A stretch of DNA of 64,000 nucleotides from Phytophthora colocasiae (Eukaryota; Oomycota; Peronosporomycetes; Peronosporales; Peronosporaceae): the NCBI GenBank assembly GCA_018806915.1, contig JAGKQI010000030.1:404501-468500 (forward strand), read 5' to 3'. This document shows positions 48,359-60,830 of the stretch, piece by piece. Within the stretch, counting starts at the first letter, position 1; each line of letters opens with the position of its first letter. The notes below the pieces were generated by a model. It ran no database searches. It was not told the origin of the DNA and was given only the letters and a program-made list of their open reading frames with translations. The translations under genes and the position numbers were made by a program.

Positions 48359-51300
48359 CTAGTTTAACTGTTTCCCAGAGTCAGCCTCGTCACCCAGGAG
48401 TCTCTCCAGTAGGTGATCCGGCAGGTCCTTCAGTGTACCTTGACGGGCTAGTTTCTTGAGGGATTCCAGAGTCTTGATGTCTTCGCATGGTCTCCCAGAG
48501 TGCACCTTTCCGCAAACCTCACATGGCGGTACTCGGCACATCCTGCTCGGGTGACCTTTCTCCTGACATCTGTCGCAGACAATGTCTCTCCAGCAGTTTT
48601 CTTCTGAATGGCCTGCGCGACGACACTTCTCGCAGAACTTGTTCCAGTAGTCAGGGTTATCCCGACGTGCATGTTAGAAATCTTGACCTGACGATCCTCG
48701 GGGAGACTGGGGCGGCGGTCGCCATCCCATGTTGTCCATGACCCGATAAACTTCGCTTGTCAGAGTCTGAGTCCAGTCAGCACCACCAGGCGCCTGAGAA
48801 GCAGATTGTACACCAGACGAAGATTGTACACCAGACATCTCGCGATCGTGTTCTGACGACGAAGCTCTGGTATCCTTCTCTTGAGTTCTGGTATCCGCAT
48901 CGACATCGTCAGAGGCATCCGGGTCTGCTTCTCGGGCGACGTAAGTCTTCCCCATACGCTTCGGCTTAAACTGTCCACGTGGGAGATTGTCCGCTCGGAA
49001 ATCCCGGTGTCTGGTAGTCGTAGTGTCTTGATCAGCTGTTCGCCAGACATCTTCGTCCTGTTGCAGAGCATATTCTAAGTCCGAGATACTCCTGAACTTC
49101 CGGCCTTGTAACGCGATCTTCAGACGCTCGTCCTTCAGCTTGGTGATGTACCTCAGAACGTGTTTCTCCAGACGTCTGGAGGATTTTCTGAAGTCCACCT
49201 CAGCTTTTCCGGCGGCCGAGTTCAGGCGATAGAAGAAGTCCAACGGAGTCTCGGAACTCTTCATTTCCATCGTGAAATATCTCTCGGAGTATGACGACCG
49301 GGCCTTGCAATAGCGCCTGCGAAACTCCGATGATAATTCTTTCCAGTCACGTGAAACGCTCTTCGGAAGCTGGTTGAACCAATCTCTGGCAGACACCGGG
49401 AGCTTCAGCTTGAGCTCTTGAATGCGGGTCTTGTTTGTCCACGCTCCCTGAGATGCCATGTTCACGAAGCGTTCCCACCAGTGAACACGTTTTCTCAATG
49501 TCGCTCGGGGATCAAATTCTCCGATGATGCTTGAGTTTATGAAGGGCCTCATAGTCAACAGGGTCGCTCCAGCTTGTCCCTGGGACGCAGAAGTCAGGTT
49601 TACAACCTCCGGAGGATCCAAGCCATCAGAAGACGAATCACTGGAGTCCGAGCTTGAGTCACTGGAGCTTCCACCCGGGTCTGGGTCATTCCTGCGTCTT
49701 CCAAGCCTTCGAGGAGCGTCCCGGCCATCTTCAGAGCGTCGTTCGCTTGGTTTCCGGTGTCCTTCGCGCCTGGGAGTCGTTGGGCGCCTTCCTTCGGTCT
49801 TGACCTCGGTCAGGGGAGCCGCTTGAGCCGTCTGGGTCGTCGTAGCGGCCGCGGTGGCCGCGCCATGCCTTCCAGCCTTCGCGCGCTTGGTGTCGGTCGA
49901 TCTCCGTAAGGGAAGAGGCGTATGGAAGGCCTCCGTCGTTTTAATGGGTGTAACCCTACCCCTGCTGGCGACTCCTTCTGATCCCCTAACCCCCGGTGTG
50001 CAATCTCCCGTATCCCGACTGTTCACCAGAAGTCCGGTTGCCGGTTTAGGGTCATGTTCACCGGAGATCCGACTTGAAGTTGCTACTTCAGGGTGGGCGA
50101 CCCCTTGAACTTGGGACAATGTTGCACGAAGGTTCCTCAATTCTGCGGCCTGGAAACGCTGCATGTTCTGGGAACTTTCTCGCTCCCTGTCGCGCTCCGA
50201 CTCCACGTCGTGCACCCGCTGTCGTAAGGTCTCCATTTGCGAAATCCAGTCACGTTTCAGCTCGTCTGCCCAACGCGCACGTTCGGCTTCGGCCTCGGCT
50301 TCCCGTTGTTTCCAGCGATCTGCAAACTCGGTCTCCAGACGCTGTACGTCGGAAAATTGTTCACCAGAAACTTGTTCGTCGGACACCTGTCTCTCAGACG
50401 ATTTCGAATGATACTTGAGCTTGGACTCTGACGCTTGACCCCGACGTTCTTCCAAGTCATCCGCGCGTCTCTGGGCTTCCAGTCTGGCGCTCTCAGACTC
50501 GAGTAGTCGGTCGGTAAGTGTCTGGATCTGCTGGCGCGTATCAAGTTCTCGTTGTTCACGTCGACGTTCACGCTCCATGGATTCCAGACGTTCTCTGGCC
50601 AGAAATTCTTTCTGCTCCTGTTCCATTCGACGCTGCCATTCCTGTTGCTGCCGCATAGCGTTCAATTCGATCTGCGCTGGGCCTGATCTCTGAGAACTTC
50701 GTGTGTGGCTTGACGCAACAGAACTCAAGCGTCTGGAAGACACTTTCTGGCGATCCTCGCTCTTCATACTCTGATGTCTGCTCTGGTGGCTTCTCCCACG
50801 ACTCGAGACGGACGGTGATGGAGCTTCTGGCGTCCGGTGAACAGAATCTCTGGTAGACAACTGTCTCTCGGACTTCACTTCTGGAAACTCCGGCTTCTCT
50901 TCCAACATCTCGAAGTCTTCAGGCTCCGACTTCACCGGCATCAGTGTTCGTGTCACGTGGATTCCCATAGACTCTCCGGCGAGCATTCCTCCGGCTTCAG
51001 CACCTTGGGCGATCATCGCCAGACCTCCGACAGACAACGGCATATGTGCAGACGCCCCTTGACTCATGGACATCAGCGACGAGTCTGTGGAGCTTCCACG
51101 AGAGGTCTGGAGTCCCGACGAGTGCTCATCAGACGTACGCGAGGTCCCGATGACACTTGGCACAGGCGCGTCAGTCGTCAGAGAGCTACCTCGATCTTCA
51201 GACATTGGCACGCCAGACTGCAAGCGAGTGCTATCAGAGTGACTCTCGTATACCGGCAGCGAACTTAGCGACGGCGTCGACAGTGCAGATGGTGTCGACG

Positions 51301-52573
51301 AGACTTGTGGGCGTGGCGGACCATGTTGCAGGCGCTTGGACTGCGGCGGTTCTCCACTGCTGGACCCGTCAGAACTATGTGTGACTCTGAGTCCGGTCAC
51401 CCGGAGTCTCATGATCAGCTGTCGTCCTTGTAGGTCAGCCTTCTCATCGCGTAATATACCATCAGCTTCGCCTTGACGTGCTTCGTTGCCTACCTTTGTG
51501 TCTTCTGGGAGTCGATTAACTTGTGACCTTGCGGTCACAGTGGCCCACTCAACCAGTTCTTCAGCAAGTCGGCTCTGAATCTCCGTCGCCACACTGCGCA
51601 CTTGAGGTTCGAAGATAGCAGACGCTTGGGTCTGAGACCACCTCGGTAGCAGGTTCTGGAACGCAAATCCTGCTTCATACAGCATCGTCTGAAGGACAGC
51701 GACGCACTCGGGTGCCGTCAGAGTACTCATCGAGATCTCGACGTATGACAAGTCTTGGATTCGGCCAAAACTATGGCGCCTCAAGCAGAACTCCGATATC
51801 CACATGTCTTCCGGAAATACTGAAGAACACCGCCACTTGATGTAGTCGCCCGTCGCTGCCGCAGCCTTCTGAAAGACATTTGCGTCAGGCTTCGCTGTTC
51901 GCCAGGCGTATTCGACGTTCGGCGGAACAATTCTTCCAGCGTCCATGTCCCTCCAGCGGCGGAACTCACGGCGTACGTACTTCAGGGCACGTTCTCCATC
52001 CAGCGAATCGGCCCTCCCAGACCCATCAGACGGTGTCTTCAGAGAATCTTCGGACTTCATCGGCATGTCGTCAGACATCGGAGTGTCCTCGGACTTTGGA
52101 GTCTTCGAGACACGTTCATCAACCAGTCCGGGTTCCATCTTCACTTCCCCCACGGACTTCCCAGAGGCCGTCGACTCAGAACACAAGTCAATGACCTCCG
52201 GGGACTCAACCACGTCGGCGCCTCCCTCAGACGCCTCATCACCACCCTCACGGGCAGTGGCCACCTCGTCACCAGAAGCTTCAGCTTCGGACGGACCCTC
52301 CTCAGAACCTTGTTCGCCAGACACATCGGGTGTCTCTTGGGCTTCAGGCTCCGCAGCAGGCTGGTCTTCGACCGCCGGTTCCGTGACGTTCACCTCCTCG
52401 ACTGCTTCCTTTTCACGTGCAGCCTTCCTCTTCTCGCGTGCCGCCTTCTGAACAGCATCCAAGTCGGGTTGTTCGTCAGGCGGAAGACCTTGAAGACGCT
52501 TCGACTGACGTGTCGCCATACTGCGACCACCGCGTCCCCGACGTCCTCCTCTCGTAGTTCCATATGAAGCCAT
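48359..52573 (-). CDS. E2 Gag with in-frame TAA before the zinc knuckles
   Basis: ATG at 52573. Residues 1-30 are Arg/Gly-rich. Residues 30-190 are Ala/Glu/Ser-rich. About 190-360 is globular. A long Arg/Glu/Gln coiled coil follows (about 640-740). The Gag capsid-like region is at about 1010-1190 (WWERFVNMASQGAWTNKTRI; WFNQLPKSVSRDWKELSSEF; SYSERYFTMEMKSSETPLDF). A TAA at 48674-48676 (codon 1300) stops it. The same frame then goes on for about 105 codons with three Cys/His knuckles (CEKCRRAGHSEENC, CDRCQEKGHPSRMC, CEVCGKVHSGRPC) to a TAG at 48359-48361. The E3 copy has sense codons at the TAA position, so the stop is probably a mutation in E2. Without readthrough this Gag would lack its nucleocapsid part. 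Confidence 0.88.
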
Positions 52574-52664
52574 CTTGAATATAGACGCTTGACAGAAACC
52601 CTCTTCTCAAACCCTCTTAGATCCGGTGATATCACGATACCAAGATCCGGACACGCGCACCAGT
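52574..52664 (-). promoter_or_regulatory. E2 leader and primer binding site
   Basis: On the coding strand the LTR end (...CGCGACA) is followed by AC and then TGGTGCGCGTGTCCGGAT (about 52645-52662), which has the TGG start expected of a tRNA primer binding site. The same sequence, nearly unchanged, follows the E3 LTR (60811-60830). The tRNA was not assigned. Confidence 0.7.
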
Positions 52665-53790
52665 TGTCGCGAAGTCGGTGCAACTTTTACCGCGGTGCAG
52701 GGGCGTACCAGTGAACCTGGAAGTGTGACTACTGGTAGTGATACCCAGAGTCGCACAGCAAGGTGGGCGTGTGTTACCTTGTGCTGTCCTCGTAGGTTCG
52801 TTGTCTTGGTAATGAGACCCTCGCCGGGGTCGTGAGAGTGTTGATGAGTGAGGGTTCCTTGCGTAGACCGTCGGATGTCCTTCTGGTCCTCACAGGAGCG
52901 CTTGAGAGTCGAACGTTTTCCGGTGAACACTTGTGTACGCCGGAGATTTCTGGAGTCAAAAGAGAAATTAATACAATGGGAAGTCCAGTAATTAGACTTC
53001 CGAGATAACCGCAATATAGAGTTCCGATATACAAATATGTAGCTGCTCTTATTCTTTCCTGGCCCTTGAGCAGTGGGCTAGTTCTCCCAGGTCAACTAGG
53101 GAAATGTTCACCAGACACCTGGTCTGTCTGGTATTCCTGTAACTTTCGCGCACCACCCTCTAATATATAGAGGGAAAATAAACCAATACACTATCAGTTA
53201 TATAACAGTCTACCGAGCGTCTTGAGAGCGACTGTCCCCAGCTCCCAAAACCTGTCCAAACGTACAATATGAAATGGGCTACCGTTAGAGACAAGACAAA
53301 CGACCCAACTAGTAAATGGAATAGGTGGGTCCTCTCAGGTCTCTACGTTACGCTGATCTCCACCTAAAGGGGCTTGATAGGTGAGAGATCACACGACTCA
53401 AAGCTTTGTCGTGGCCTTACACTTCCGAAGAACCGACGAATCGACCTTGGGGTTGTAACGCAAATTTAACTCGGGGGTACCGATCAAATTGAACTCTGGT
53501 TATCTATCTCGTATCTCTCTGTCTTCTGTCTTCCATATTCTCATATACACTTGGTCTCAGTATAACTCAGGAACTTTCACTTGGGCTCACTATGGTAGTC
53601 GATGCTGCAGATCTTGTCGAGTCGACACTTAATGATGTCATTACAGGGATGAGCGGGTTGCGTTTCACTTGATTGCGTGAGGTCGTGTTGGGTACACTTG
53701 GTTTCAGTATGGGGTGGACTTCAGAGTGTCAGAGTCTGGTATCCTGTTCATCAGGGTCTGGAATCATGTGCGTCGGAGACATGTTCATCG
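52665..53790 (-). repeat. E2 5' LTR, truncated (about 1,126 of 1,892 bp)
   Basis: Matches 37024-38145 of the 3' LTR. It stops at ACATGTTCATCG (53790) and is replaced by E3 pol sequence. On the coding strand the missing part is the LTR's upstream end (U3), so the normal promoter of E2 is probably lost. Confidence 0.88.
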
Positions 53791-56490
53791 TTCCCATGAA
53801 ACTCTGAACTCCCTTCAACGTAGACGGAAATGGCAGTTCTTCAACTCCTTTGACAATCTTAGGTGTTGCCCTCAGACCCTCGGCACTGATTTCGTGGGAT
53901 AGGTACGGTATCGACAACTTCCCGAACTCGCTCTTGGGCAAACTCACAGAGATGTTCCAATAGCGAAGCCTGAAAAGCAGGGCATTCAAATCGTCACATA
54001 ATTGGTCCCAAGTCGGTGCTCCATGTGCGATGTCGTCGATGTACGAACTCCTCCCTAGGACTGGGCCCATGCACGTGGGAACGGGAATGTTCCTCTGAAA
54101 GACGGTCATCTGACTTGTGAGTGCTGGCATCTCTGAAGTCGGAGTATGGTTCTCAGAGTCTGAAAGGTGTTTTTCAGAGTTCTGAGGCTGGAGTTGCAAA
54201 AATTCCAGAACCTCCGCATCAACTTCAGCTTCTTCCTCTGGTGACAGTCTCACAAATCCCCACAAGCAATTATCCAGCATAGCCTGATACACCATAGGGG
54301 CGTTTTTCAGACCAAACGGCATCCTCACCCACTGAAAATGTCCAAACGGGCAAATGAAAGCTGATATCAGTCGTGCGCGCTCCGTCATCCTGATCGCCCA
54401 GAAACCACTAGCCATATCCAGGCTCATGAACCACATCGCAGCCTCAAAACCGATTAGGAGGTCGTCAATAAGAGGCAGAGGGTAGCGCGACAGTTGAATA
54501 AAGCCATTCACAATGCGATAGTCGATACACATTCGTATGTCAACACCATTCTTCTTGAGAACGATCACAATAGGAGATGCCCACGGGGAGTTAGAGTACT
54601 CGATCAAACCAGTTTCCAGGAGTTTCTTTAGAAGCTCGTATACCTTCAGCATGAGATGAGGGGCGACGGATCTCGGACGTTGAGCTACCGGCTTGGCATC
54701 TCCCACATCCAGATCACAGACCACGCCCCTTGCCGGTGCGGGTGCTGCATTGCCATCTCCCAGGAATATTTTCCTGTGATACCTCAGAATATCGCGCAGT
54801 TTCCTCTCCATTTCTGGGGTCGTCTTTCCTGGTTCTCCGACATCAGCGCTCTCGATATCACACTCTGGTGTCAACTCTTCCAGCTCTGGTAGCATGACCA
54901 ATTGGTCACGTAATTGAGCGAGGAGTTCCGTGCCTTCTCGCATATACACACCTGGCTCCAAGTCCAATTCTTCATTCGAAACCTTCATGCACCGCTCATA
55001 TTCCACTCGTAATTTTTCCACAGGCGTTCCAGGCATCCCCTGAATGGGAATATCCCAGGATTCATCCATTAGGTCGAAATCATCCGCGGGTAACTCAGGG
55101 GTCTGAGAGTCACCTAAGAGACACTCCGGCTTTGAGTTAAGGACGTCACCGGCAATAACAACAGACGAGTCACCAGGGTCTGTATGTGGAATACTTTCAG
55201 AGGATGTTTCCAAATCTCTGGTATCTGTACTGATGTCCGCACTTCCCGTTGACTCACCGGAGCAACCATCTTCCGTCTGGGTGAATGCATCCAGGGCGAA
55301 GCGTACTCGTTTCACAGTCGGTGGTGACTCTGGTTTCACGAACTGCACTCGAGCGTTGTCAAACCTTGGACGTTGCAGTATTTCAGTCGGCCACGGGTAG
55401 TCCGGCCGATCTACACACGGGGGCTGCGGCATCAGAGCCTCCAACTCCGCCTCTCTCTTCATACGTTTCTTAGTCTCTGGTGACGGGGTGCTTTCCAGAA
55501 TCAGAACCTCCCAATCACGATAGGCAGCGGAACCTGGACGCACGAAACGTCCATGCCTTGGAAAGAAACCATATTCCACGATCCTCGCGACATCAGAAAG
55601 TTCATTGACCCACGTGTTCTTATCAGAGATATTTACCACGCGAACGGCCACAGGCCAAGATCGGGCCGCATAGATCAGCTGGGTAACCCAGCGGTCACCG
55701 CGTCCGGCCCACACGACTTCCCTTTGGGGGTTCGTTGGCCCGTAGTCAATTCGGACAACAAATTCTTCGCCTGGACTCAGAAGAACAGCCTCACATGGTC
55801 TAACCGACCTGTTACGACCAATGTGATCACCAGGTTCCCAATTACACATCATCACCACTACCTCGTCTGGTAACGATACCAGACCTTCACGAGCACTAAT
55901 TCTCACTCCGGCAGCAAACATAAAACCCATTCCCAGAAGCACGTCAATTCCTTCACCGATATTCGCGACCCAAACATCCACAATATATACCACTCTTGGC
56001 CCAAGTGTCAACTTGATCTCAGCGCTGGCACCGATATAGGTTGGAACACCACCCATCCCCGACACTTTGGTCTGCTTGTGTGACTTGAGTCTGAGTCCGA
56101 GCTTACGCGCAAAGTCGTAACTCAGAATATTTATGGTCGCACCAGTGTCCAGAAGAATCTTGGTTCGATGGTCATTCACAGCACCATACACCATCACCAC
56201 ATCCCTCTTTGAACGGTCAGGATAGTTGTCTTCCCACCAGCCTTAACACTCGCCATCCTTCAACCTGAACGACACTGAGTCGTCTGGTGTCGGATCGGTG
56301 TCGTCGGCGATCTCAGGTAACTCGTTCCCTGAGTTTCCAGAAGGTATGGTCGATTCTTGGGCAAAAGTAGCCATGCATTGTTGAGTGTTATCGTGAATCT
56401 TTCTCAGCTCTGGTCCTACACACACTAGAACACACAACTCTGGGGTAACGCCATGCCCGGCGCGTTTCGGATCCCCATCCGACGGGCACA
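53791..56490 (-). pseudogene. E3 Pol, protease and reverse transcriptase only
   Basis: The frame is open from 56490 leftward, with a TAA at 56243-56245 at the place where E2 has a Tyr codon (E2 reads CYGWWEDHYP). After that stop it runs 800 codons: protease LLDTGATINIL, RT MCIDYRIVNGF, FMSLDMASGFWAI, MPFGLKNAP and SYIDDIAHG. It is cut at KGVQSFMG by the junction at 53790/53791; the last 20 or so codons of the ORF are E2 LTR sequence. The part before the TAA (VGPELRKIHDN...) shows that pol in this family starts further upstream than the E2 ORF suggests. Confidence 0.9.
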
Positions 56491-59400
56491 TTAGTTTAAC
56501 GGCTTCCCAGAGTCTGCCTCATCACTCAGGAGTTTCTCCCGTAGGTGGTTCGGCATGTCCTTGAGTGCACCTTGTCGAGCGAGTTGCTTGAGTGCTTCCA
56601 GAGTTTTCAGATCTTCACAGGGTTTTCCAGGGTGTACTCTTCCACATACTTCACAGGGTGGCATCCGACACATTCGACTCCGGATGTCCCTTTTCCTGAC
56701 ATCGGTCACACGTGACGTCTCTCCAGCAGTCTTCTTCTGAGTGTCCTGAGCGTTGACATTTTTCACAGAACTTGTTCCAGTAGCCACCATTCTCATGACG
56801 CCTTTGGTGGAACCCCTGACCTGACGATCCAGACGGGGACTGGGGCGGCGGACGCCATCCCATGTTATCCATCACTCGATATACCTCATTCGTCAGAGTC
56901 TGCGTCCAATCTGCACTTGGTGGAGCCTTTGAATTGTTCGAAGATGCCTGCGCAGTACTTTCATCACGGGTAGACTCTGAAGTCGCACTTGGAGTTCTGG
57001 AATCACCCGTCTGATCTCTGGTATCCTGATTGGATTTCAGAGATTCCTTTGATTTTCTGAGTTTTCAGAGTCATAGTCTTCAGAATCCACATCTCTTGCG
57101 ACATAAGTCCGATGCACACGCTTGGGCTTGAACTGCCCTCGCGGAATATTGTCAGCCCGGAAGTCTCGAGACTTGGCAGGGGTCATTTCTTGGTCACCAG
57201 TTCGCCACACATCTTCATCTTGCTGCAACGCATATTCCAAGTCTGAAATTCTTCGAAATCTCTGACCTTGCAGCGACGTTTTCAGGCGTGCATCCTTAAG
57301 CTTCGTGATGAAGCGCAGTACATGCTTCTCAAGACGCTTGGACGACTTCCGGAAATCGATGTCAGCTTTTCCAGCGGCAGAATTAAGTCGGTAGAAAAAT
57401 TCAAGCGGAGTCTCAGAGTCTTTCATAGCCATAGTGAAGTATCTCTCAGAATACGATGACCGAGCTTTGCAATAACGTTTCTTGAACTCTGAAGATAGCT
57501 CTTTCCAGTCACGGGACACACTTTTGGGAAGCTGGTTAAACCAGTCTCGCGCAGACACAGGGAGTTTCAACTTAAGTTCCTGGATGCGCGTCTTAGTCGA
57601 CCAACCTCCTTGAGAAGCCATATTCGTAAAACCGCTCCCACCAGTGGACACGTTCCCTGAGGGTAGCTCTGGGGTCGAACTCCCAAGGTTGTTCGAGTTC
57701 ATGAACGGCCTTAGCGTCAGAAGTGTGGTTCCGGCTTGTGCTTGAGTTGCTGCCGTCAGATTCACCACTTCACCTGGCTCTGAGTTCTCCGATGACGAGC
57801 TCGCAGAGTCTGAACTTGAATCGTCAGAGTCTCCACCGGAGTCTGGTGCTCTATCATGACGCTTCGCTCTGCGGGACGCTCTTCGATCTCCATTAGACCG
57901 CCTAGCTTCAGTTCTCTGCGGCGGATCTCGCCTCGAGTAGGCGCACGTCTAGTATCACCCTTGGTCTCCGTCACCGAAGTCGCTTGAGTCACCTGGGTGG
58001 CCGTAGCAGTAGTAGCGCCGCCATTCCTCTCGGCCTTCACTCGCTTTCGTCCCCGCGCTTCGCGCAGGGATGCCTTGCTGGAAGGTTGCAACCTCTCGAG
58101 ATTCCGTCTTGAGAGCCGGTGAATGTGACATGGGTTCAACCCCAACCCTTCTTGCGTCACTTCTGATTTTCGACCCTGATACTGGATACATAATTGCAAC
58201 TTCAGGGTTGCCGGTATGTAACACTTGGTTCGAAGTTGCTGAATCAGGGTGACCGACCCTTCGCGCTTCTTGAACTTGGGATAATGTCGCTCGAAGGTTT
58301 CTTAACTGACCGGCTTGGAACCGTTGCATGTTCTGAGAACTTTCTTTCTCCCTGTCGCGTTCCGCTTCCATGTCTTTCATTCGCTGCTGTAGAGCTTCCA
58401 TTTGAGAAATCCAGTCCCGTTTCATCTCGTCAGTCACACGCGCACGTTCGGCTTCAGTCTCAGCCTCTCTCTGTCGCCAGCGTTCAGCAAACACTGATTC
58501 CAGACGTTGGTTTTCAGAGTTCTGGAGCTCCGTTTTCAGAGTTTCCAACTCTGCCGCGCTGCGATTCCTGAGCTTGTTTTCAGAAACCAGACTTCTACGT
58601 TCTTCAGCATCGTCGGCGCGTCTCTCAGCCTCCAGCCTCGCGCTTTCCGACTTCAACAAGCGCTCGGTGAGCGTCTCAATTTCGCGCCTTGCCTCCAAGT
58701 CACGTTGCTCTCGACGACGATCACGTTCCATGGTCTCCAAGCGTTCTCGGGCCAAGAATTCCATCTGCGCTTGCTCCATCCGGCTTTGCCACTCCTGCTG
58801 TTGCCTCATGACGTTCAACTCGATCTGGGCAGGCCCTGATCTCTGAGAGCTTCGAGCTTCAGACTTCGTACGACTCGACGCAATGGAACTCAAGCGTCGG
58901 GACGGTGGTCTCGGAAGGTCTTCACTCTTCACACTTTGGCGGTGGCTCTGGTGACTTTCGCTTCAGGTGGAGGCAGATACAGGCGGAATCTCCGGAGACA
59001 ATTGTTTGAAATCCCGTGAAGAACTTCCGACAGACACCTGGTTTCCAGACTCCGCGCCCGGCACTTCTGGTCTCTCTTGCGGCATGTCGACATCTTCGGA
59101 CTCTGGTTTCACTGGCAACAGCGTTCGCGTCACTTGGATCCCCATGCCTTCAGAGACTGTTCCTCCTACATCAGCACCTTGAGCGATTAACGCCAGACTT
59201 CCCGTGGGCGGCGGCATATGTGATGCCGCCCCTCGACTCATGGACATCAAGGACGAGTCCGTAGAGCTTCCTCGTGAAGTCTGGAAACCCGACGACTGGT
59301 CGTCTGAGGTCCCAATGACACTGGGAATTGGCACGTCCGACATCTGAGTCTGAGAGATGCTGTGATCTTCAGACATTGGATTTTCAGACTCCGGTCGCGT

Positions 59401-60737
59401 GTTATCAGAGCGACTCTCGTACTGCGGCAATGAAGACAGCGATGGCGTCGATAAAGCTGACGGTGTTGACGGGATTTGTGGGCGCGGCGGTCTCTGCTGA
59501 AGGCGCTTGGACTGCGGCGGCTCGTCACTGCTGGAACCATCAGAGCTGTGCGTCACTCGAGTCCGGTCACCCGGAGTCGCATGATCAGCCGTCGTCCTTG
59601 TAGGTCAGCATCTTCGTCAGGTAATACACTGTCTGCTTCGTTCTTGCCAGTTGTGTCTTCTTGCTTCATGCTGTCTGGGAGTCGGCAAACTTGTAACCTG
59701 GCGGTCACTGTGGCCCACTCAACCAATTCCACTGCGAGTCGACTCTGAAGTTCGGACGCCACACTGCGTACTTGAGACCCAACGACGGCTGACGCCTGCG
59801 TCTGAGACCAGGTTGGGAGGAGGTTCTGGAATTCGAAACCTGCCTCGTACAACATTGTCTGAAGAACAGCCACACACTCCGGTGCTGTCAACGTGCTCAT
59901 TGGAATCTCAACATAAGATAGGTCTTGGATCCAACCAAAACCATGACGCCTCACGTGAAACTCTGAGATCCACATATCCTCAGGGAAGACGGAAGAACAT
60001 CGCCATTTGATGTAGTCGCCGGTCGCTGCAGCAGCCTTCTGGAAAGCATCAGCACTAGGCTTCATCGTCGGCCACATATACTCGACGCTTGGCGGGACGA
60101 CCTTGCTTGTGTCCATATCTCTCCAACGGCGGAACTCACGGCGCACATACCTCAGAGCTCGTTCCCCGTCAAGCGAATCAGCCCTCCCAGACTCATCAGA
60201 CGGTGTCTTCAGAGACTCTTCAGACTTGATCGCCATGTCATCAGACATTGGTGCGTCTTCAGACTTTGGGGACCGTGGAACACGTTCTTCAGAGTGTCCG
60301 GGTTCTGGTTTCACTTCGTCCACGGACTGGCCGGAAGTTGCCGAATCTGAACACAGATCGATCACTTCCGGGGGCTCAACCATATCGGCGCCTCCCTCAG
60401 ACGCCTCATCATCACCCGCGAGGGTGATGGTTACCTCATCACCAGAAGCTTCGACCTCTGACGGGCCTTCAGAACCTCGTTCACCAGAGACAGCAGGTGT
60501 CTCTTGAGCTTCTGGTTCCTCAGCAGGCTGGTCTTCGACCGCCGGTTCTGGGACGCTCACATTCTCAGCTGCCTTCTTCTCTCGCGCAGCTTTCCTCTTC
60601 TCGCGGGCCGCCTTCTGGATAGCATCCAAGTCTGGTTGCTCTTCAGGCGACAAACCTTGTAGACGCTTGGATTGACGTGTCGGAATACTCCGACCACGAC
60701 CACGGCGTCCTCCTCTCGTAGATCCTGGCGTAGCCAT
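56491..60737 (-). pseudogene. E3 Gag, frameshifted
   Basis: Starts at ATG 60737 (ATPGSTRGGRRGRGRS, parallel to E2 Gag). Broken frames follow: 60737-59553, 59556-58963, 58932-57955, 58199-57762, 57768-57037 and 56875-56491. All parts of E2 Gag are recognisable: the Arg/Gly start, coiled coil, capsid-like region (WFNQLPKSVSRDWKELSSEF; SYSERYFTMAMKDSETPLEF) and knuckles CEKCQRSGHSEEDC and CDRCQEKGHP. A frame change in the second knuckle separates it from CEVCGRVHPGKPC. At the position of the E2 TAA this copy has sense codons (GFHQRRHE). Confidence 0.87.
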
Positions 60738-60830
60738 CTTGAATGTAGACGCTTGACAGGAAACTTTCTCTTCTTGTACTCTCAAATCCGGTGATATCAC
60801 GATTCCAAAGATCCGGGCACGCGCACCAGT

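Larger units (their letters stand above)
37024..53790 (-). mobile_element. E2: giant Ty3/Gypsy element with antisense ORF
   Basis: Coding order on the minus strand is 5' LTR (52665-53790, truncated), primer site, gag (52573-48359), pol (48137-42633), then a long ORF on the plus strand (38971-42247), then the 3' LTR (37024-38915). Total about 16.8 kb. The pol ORF is intact over 1,834 codons, with protease, RT, RNase H, a second RNase H, integrase and chromodomain. The 5' LTR has lost about 770 bp at its upstream (U3) end, where it is joined to E3 pol. The left end sits in a CRN fragment. Confidence 0.93.

Noticed and set aside
49524..52567. Many plus-strand ORFs of 60-168 codons opposite E2 gag
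   Set aside because: They are Ser/Arg-rich antisense shadows of gag and none is preserved in E3 as a comparable ORF.
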